In this document: piece by piece, positions 6,139 to 7,075 of the stretch
Layout: each line of letters begins with the position of its first letter
Position numbering within the stretch: position 1 is the stretch's first letter
Assembly (NCBI GenBank): GCA_944363745.1
Contig: CALVVD010000047.1
Span: 1 to 7,075, forward strand
Direction: 5' to 3'
DNA: 7,075 nt
From: an uncultured Bacilli bacterium
Lineage (GTDB): Bacteria; Bacillota_I; Bacilli_A; RF39; UBA660
Position numbers and translations under genes: made by a program
Notes under the pieces: generated by a model
The model's database searches: none
What the model saw: the letters and a program-made list of their open reading frames with translations, nothing else
Told to the model about the DNA's origin: nothing

Positions 6139-6144
6139 AGGTGA
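6139..6144 (+). promoter_or_regulatory. Ribosome binding site for the rRNA methyltransferase gene
   Basis: AGGTGA lies 5 nt before the ATG at 6150 and fixes the start. No well-formed sigma-A promoter was found for this gene in the 101-bp divergent region. Confidence 0.7.
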
Positions 6145-6149
6145 AGTTT

Positions 6150-7075
6150 ATGTTAGTTAAAATAATAGATTATGACCATCAAGGTAGAGGTATTGCCAAA
6201 ATAGATAATAAAGTAGTATTTATACCTAAAGTAAAGCTAGGAGAAGAAGTATCTATTGATATAGTAAAAGATAAAAAAAGATACTCTATAGGTAAAAGAT
6301 GTAATCATCTTAAAGTAAAATATTGCCCTTATTATCAAACTTGTGGTGGATGCCAGATAGGACATTTAACTTACGATGAACAGTTAGAGTTTAAGAAAAA
6401 CACAGTTAAGAATATTTTCTCTAAATATACAAATTATAATTTAGATAATTTAGAAATAATTCCTACTAAATGTTATAACTATCGTAATAAAGTTACTTAT
6501 CATATTAAAGAAGAAAGGCTTGGCTATTATGAAGAAGAGTCTAATAATTTGATATCTATTGATAAATGTAATTTATTAGATAGTGATATTATAACTTTAA
6601 CTGCCTCTTTAAATTCTTTTATTAAAGTACATAAAAAATTAACTAAAGCCATTATTAAATCTTTAGATGGTAAGCTTATGTTAATATTAGAAGGTAAGGA
6701 AGATAAAGAATCAATTAAAGAGTTCTTCTCATCCTTGGTTAGTTCTTTATACTATAATAATGAATTAATCAGTGGTGTTCCATCTTTAATTATAGAAGTT
6801 TTATCTAAAAAGTTTATGGTAAGAAAAGACTCTTTCTTTCAAGTAAACAAAGAGGGTATTAGTTTAATATATAAAGAAGTTATTGATATAGTAAAAAAAC
6901 TAAATAGTAATATTATCTATGATTTATACTGTGGGACAGGTACAATTAGTTTATTAGTAAGTGACTATGCTAAAAAAGTAATTGGTATTGAAGTTGTAGA
7001 AGATGCAGTGAGGGATGCAAAAAATAATGCTAAGTTAAATAATGTTACTAATACAGAGTTTTATTTAGGAGATGT
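6150..7075 (+). CDS. rlmCD: 23S rRNA (uracil-5-)-methyltransferase, RlmCD/RumA type (3' end outside window)
   Basis: 308 codons are visible and the frame runs off the window. This is a SAM-dependent RNA m5U methyltransferase of the TrmA/RumA family. An N-terminal TRAM-like RNA-binding domain (1-50) contains HQGRGIAK (10-17). An iron-sulfur cluster site is formed by Cys59, Cys65, Cys68 (C-P-Y-Y-Q-T-C-G-G-C) and Cys140 (IDKCNLL), as in RlmD. The methyltransferase core has DSFFQVN (227-233), the SAM-binding DLYCGTG (258-264) and the acidic motif IGIEVVEDAV (278-287). The catalytic Cys motif lies beyond the window. In low-GC Gram-positives such proteins (RlmCD) methylate U747 and U1939 of 23S rRNA. 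Paralogs with other targets exist in this group, so the exact uridine is inferred, and the gene symbol is the most likely one. Confidence 0.9.
   Translation, partial: MLVKIIDYDHQGRGIAKIDNKVVFIPKVKLGEEVSIDIVKDKKRYSIGKRCNHLKVKYCPYYQTCGGCQIGHLTYDEQLEFKKNTVKNIFSKYTNYNLDNLEIIPTKCYNYRNKVTYHIKEERLGYYEEESNNLISIDKCNLLDSDIITLTASLNSFIKVHKKLTKAIIKSLDGKLMLILEGKEDKESIKEFFSSLVSSLYYNNELISGVPSLIIEVLSKKFMVRKDSFFQVNKEGISLIYKEVIDIVKKLNSNIIYDLYCGTGTISLLVSDYAKKVIGIEVVEDAVRDAKNNAKLNNVTNTEFYLGD

Overview
The window comes from a very AT-rich, endospore-forming Bacillota (Firmicutes). Three things point there: a complete GerA-type spore germinant receptor operon, strong purine-rich Shine-Dalgarno sites before nearly every gene, and heavy use of A/T-ending codons. 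TGG is used for Trp and TGA appears as a stop, so this is the standard bacterial code and not the Mycoplasma code. Several proteins are shorter than their usual relatives, and genes are tightly packed with overlaps. This fits a compact-genome lineage of Bacilli or an Erysipelotrichia-like group, possibly gut-associated, but the species cannot be named from this sequence.

Left part, plus strand (1-2849): the 3' end of a MYG1/UPF0160-family phosphohydrolase; a TVP38/TMEM64 (VTT-domain) membrane protein; an O6-alkylguanine-DNA alkyltransferase-like protein whose active-site Cys is Ser; a weak AT-rich terminator; then two overlapping genes for uncharacterised membrane proteins (a three-helix protein, and a single-anchor protein with an outside domain holding two cysteines).

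Middle, minus strand (6048 down to 2803): a gerA-gerC-gerB operon encoding the three subunits of a germinant receptor. The genes are translationally coupled (ATGA overlap between A and C, 8-nt overlap between C and B), and a sigma-G-like promoter sits just upstream of gerA. The C subunit lacks the lipobox cysteine. The B subunit is short, and its 3' end overlaps the convergent plus-strand gene by 47 bp.

Right end, plus strand (6150 to window end): the first 308 codons of an iron-sulfur RlmCD/RumA-type 23S rRNA (uracil-5)-methyltransferase, divergent from gerA across a 101-bp intergenic region.

The germination operon is the only clear functional module. No mobile element, CRISPR array, tRNA or rRNA is visible, and no gap between genes exceeds about 100 bp. 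I found no convincing new multi-gene system. The points most worth a second look are the altered alkyltransferase-like protein, the non-lipidated and shortened germinant receptor subunits, and the unknown membrane gene pair beside them.
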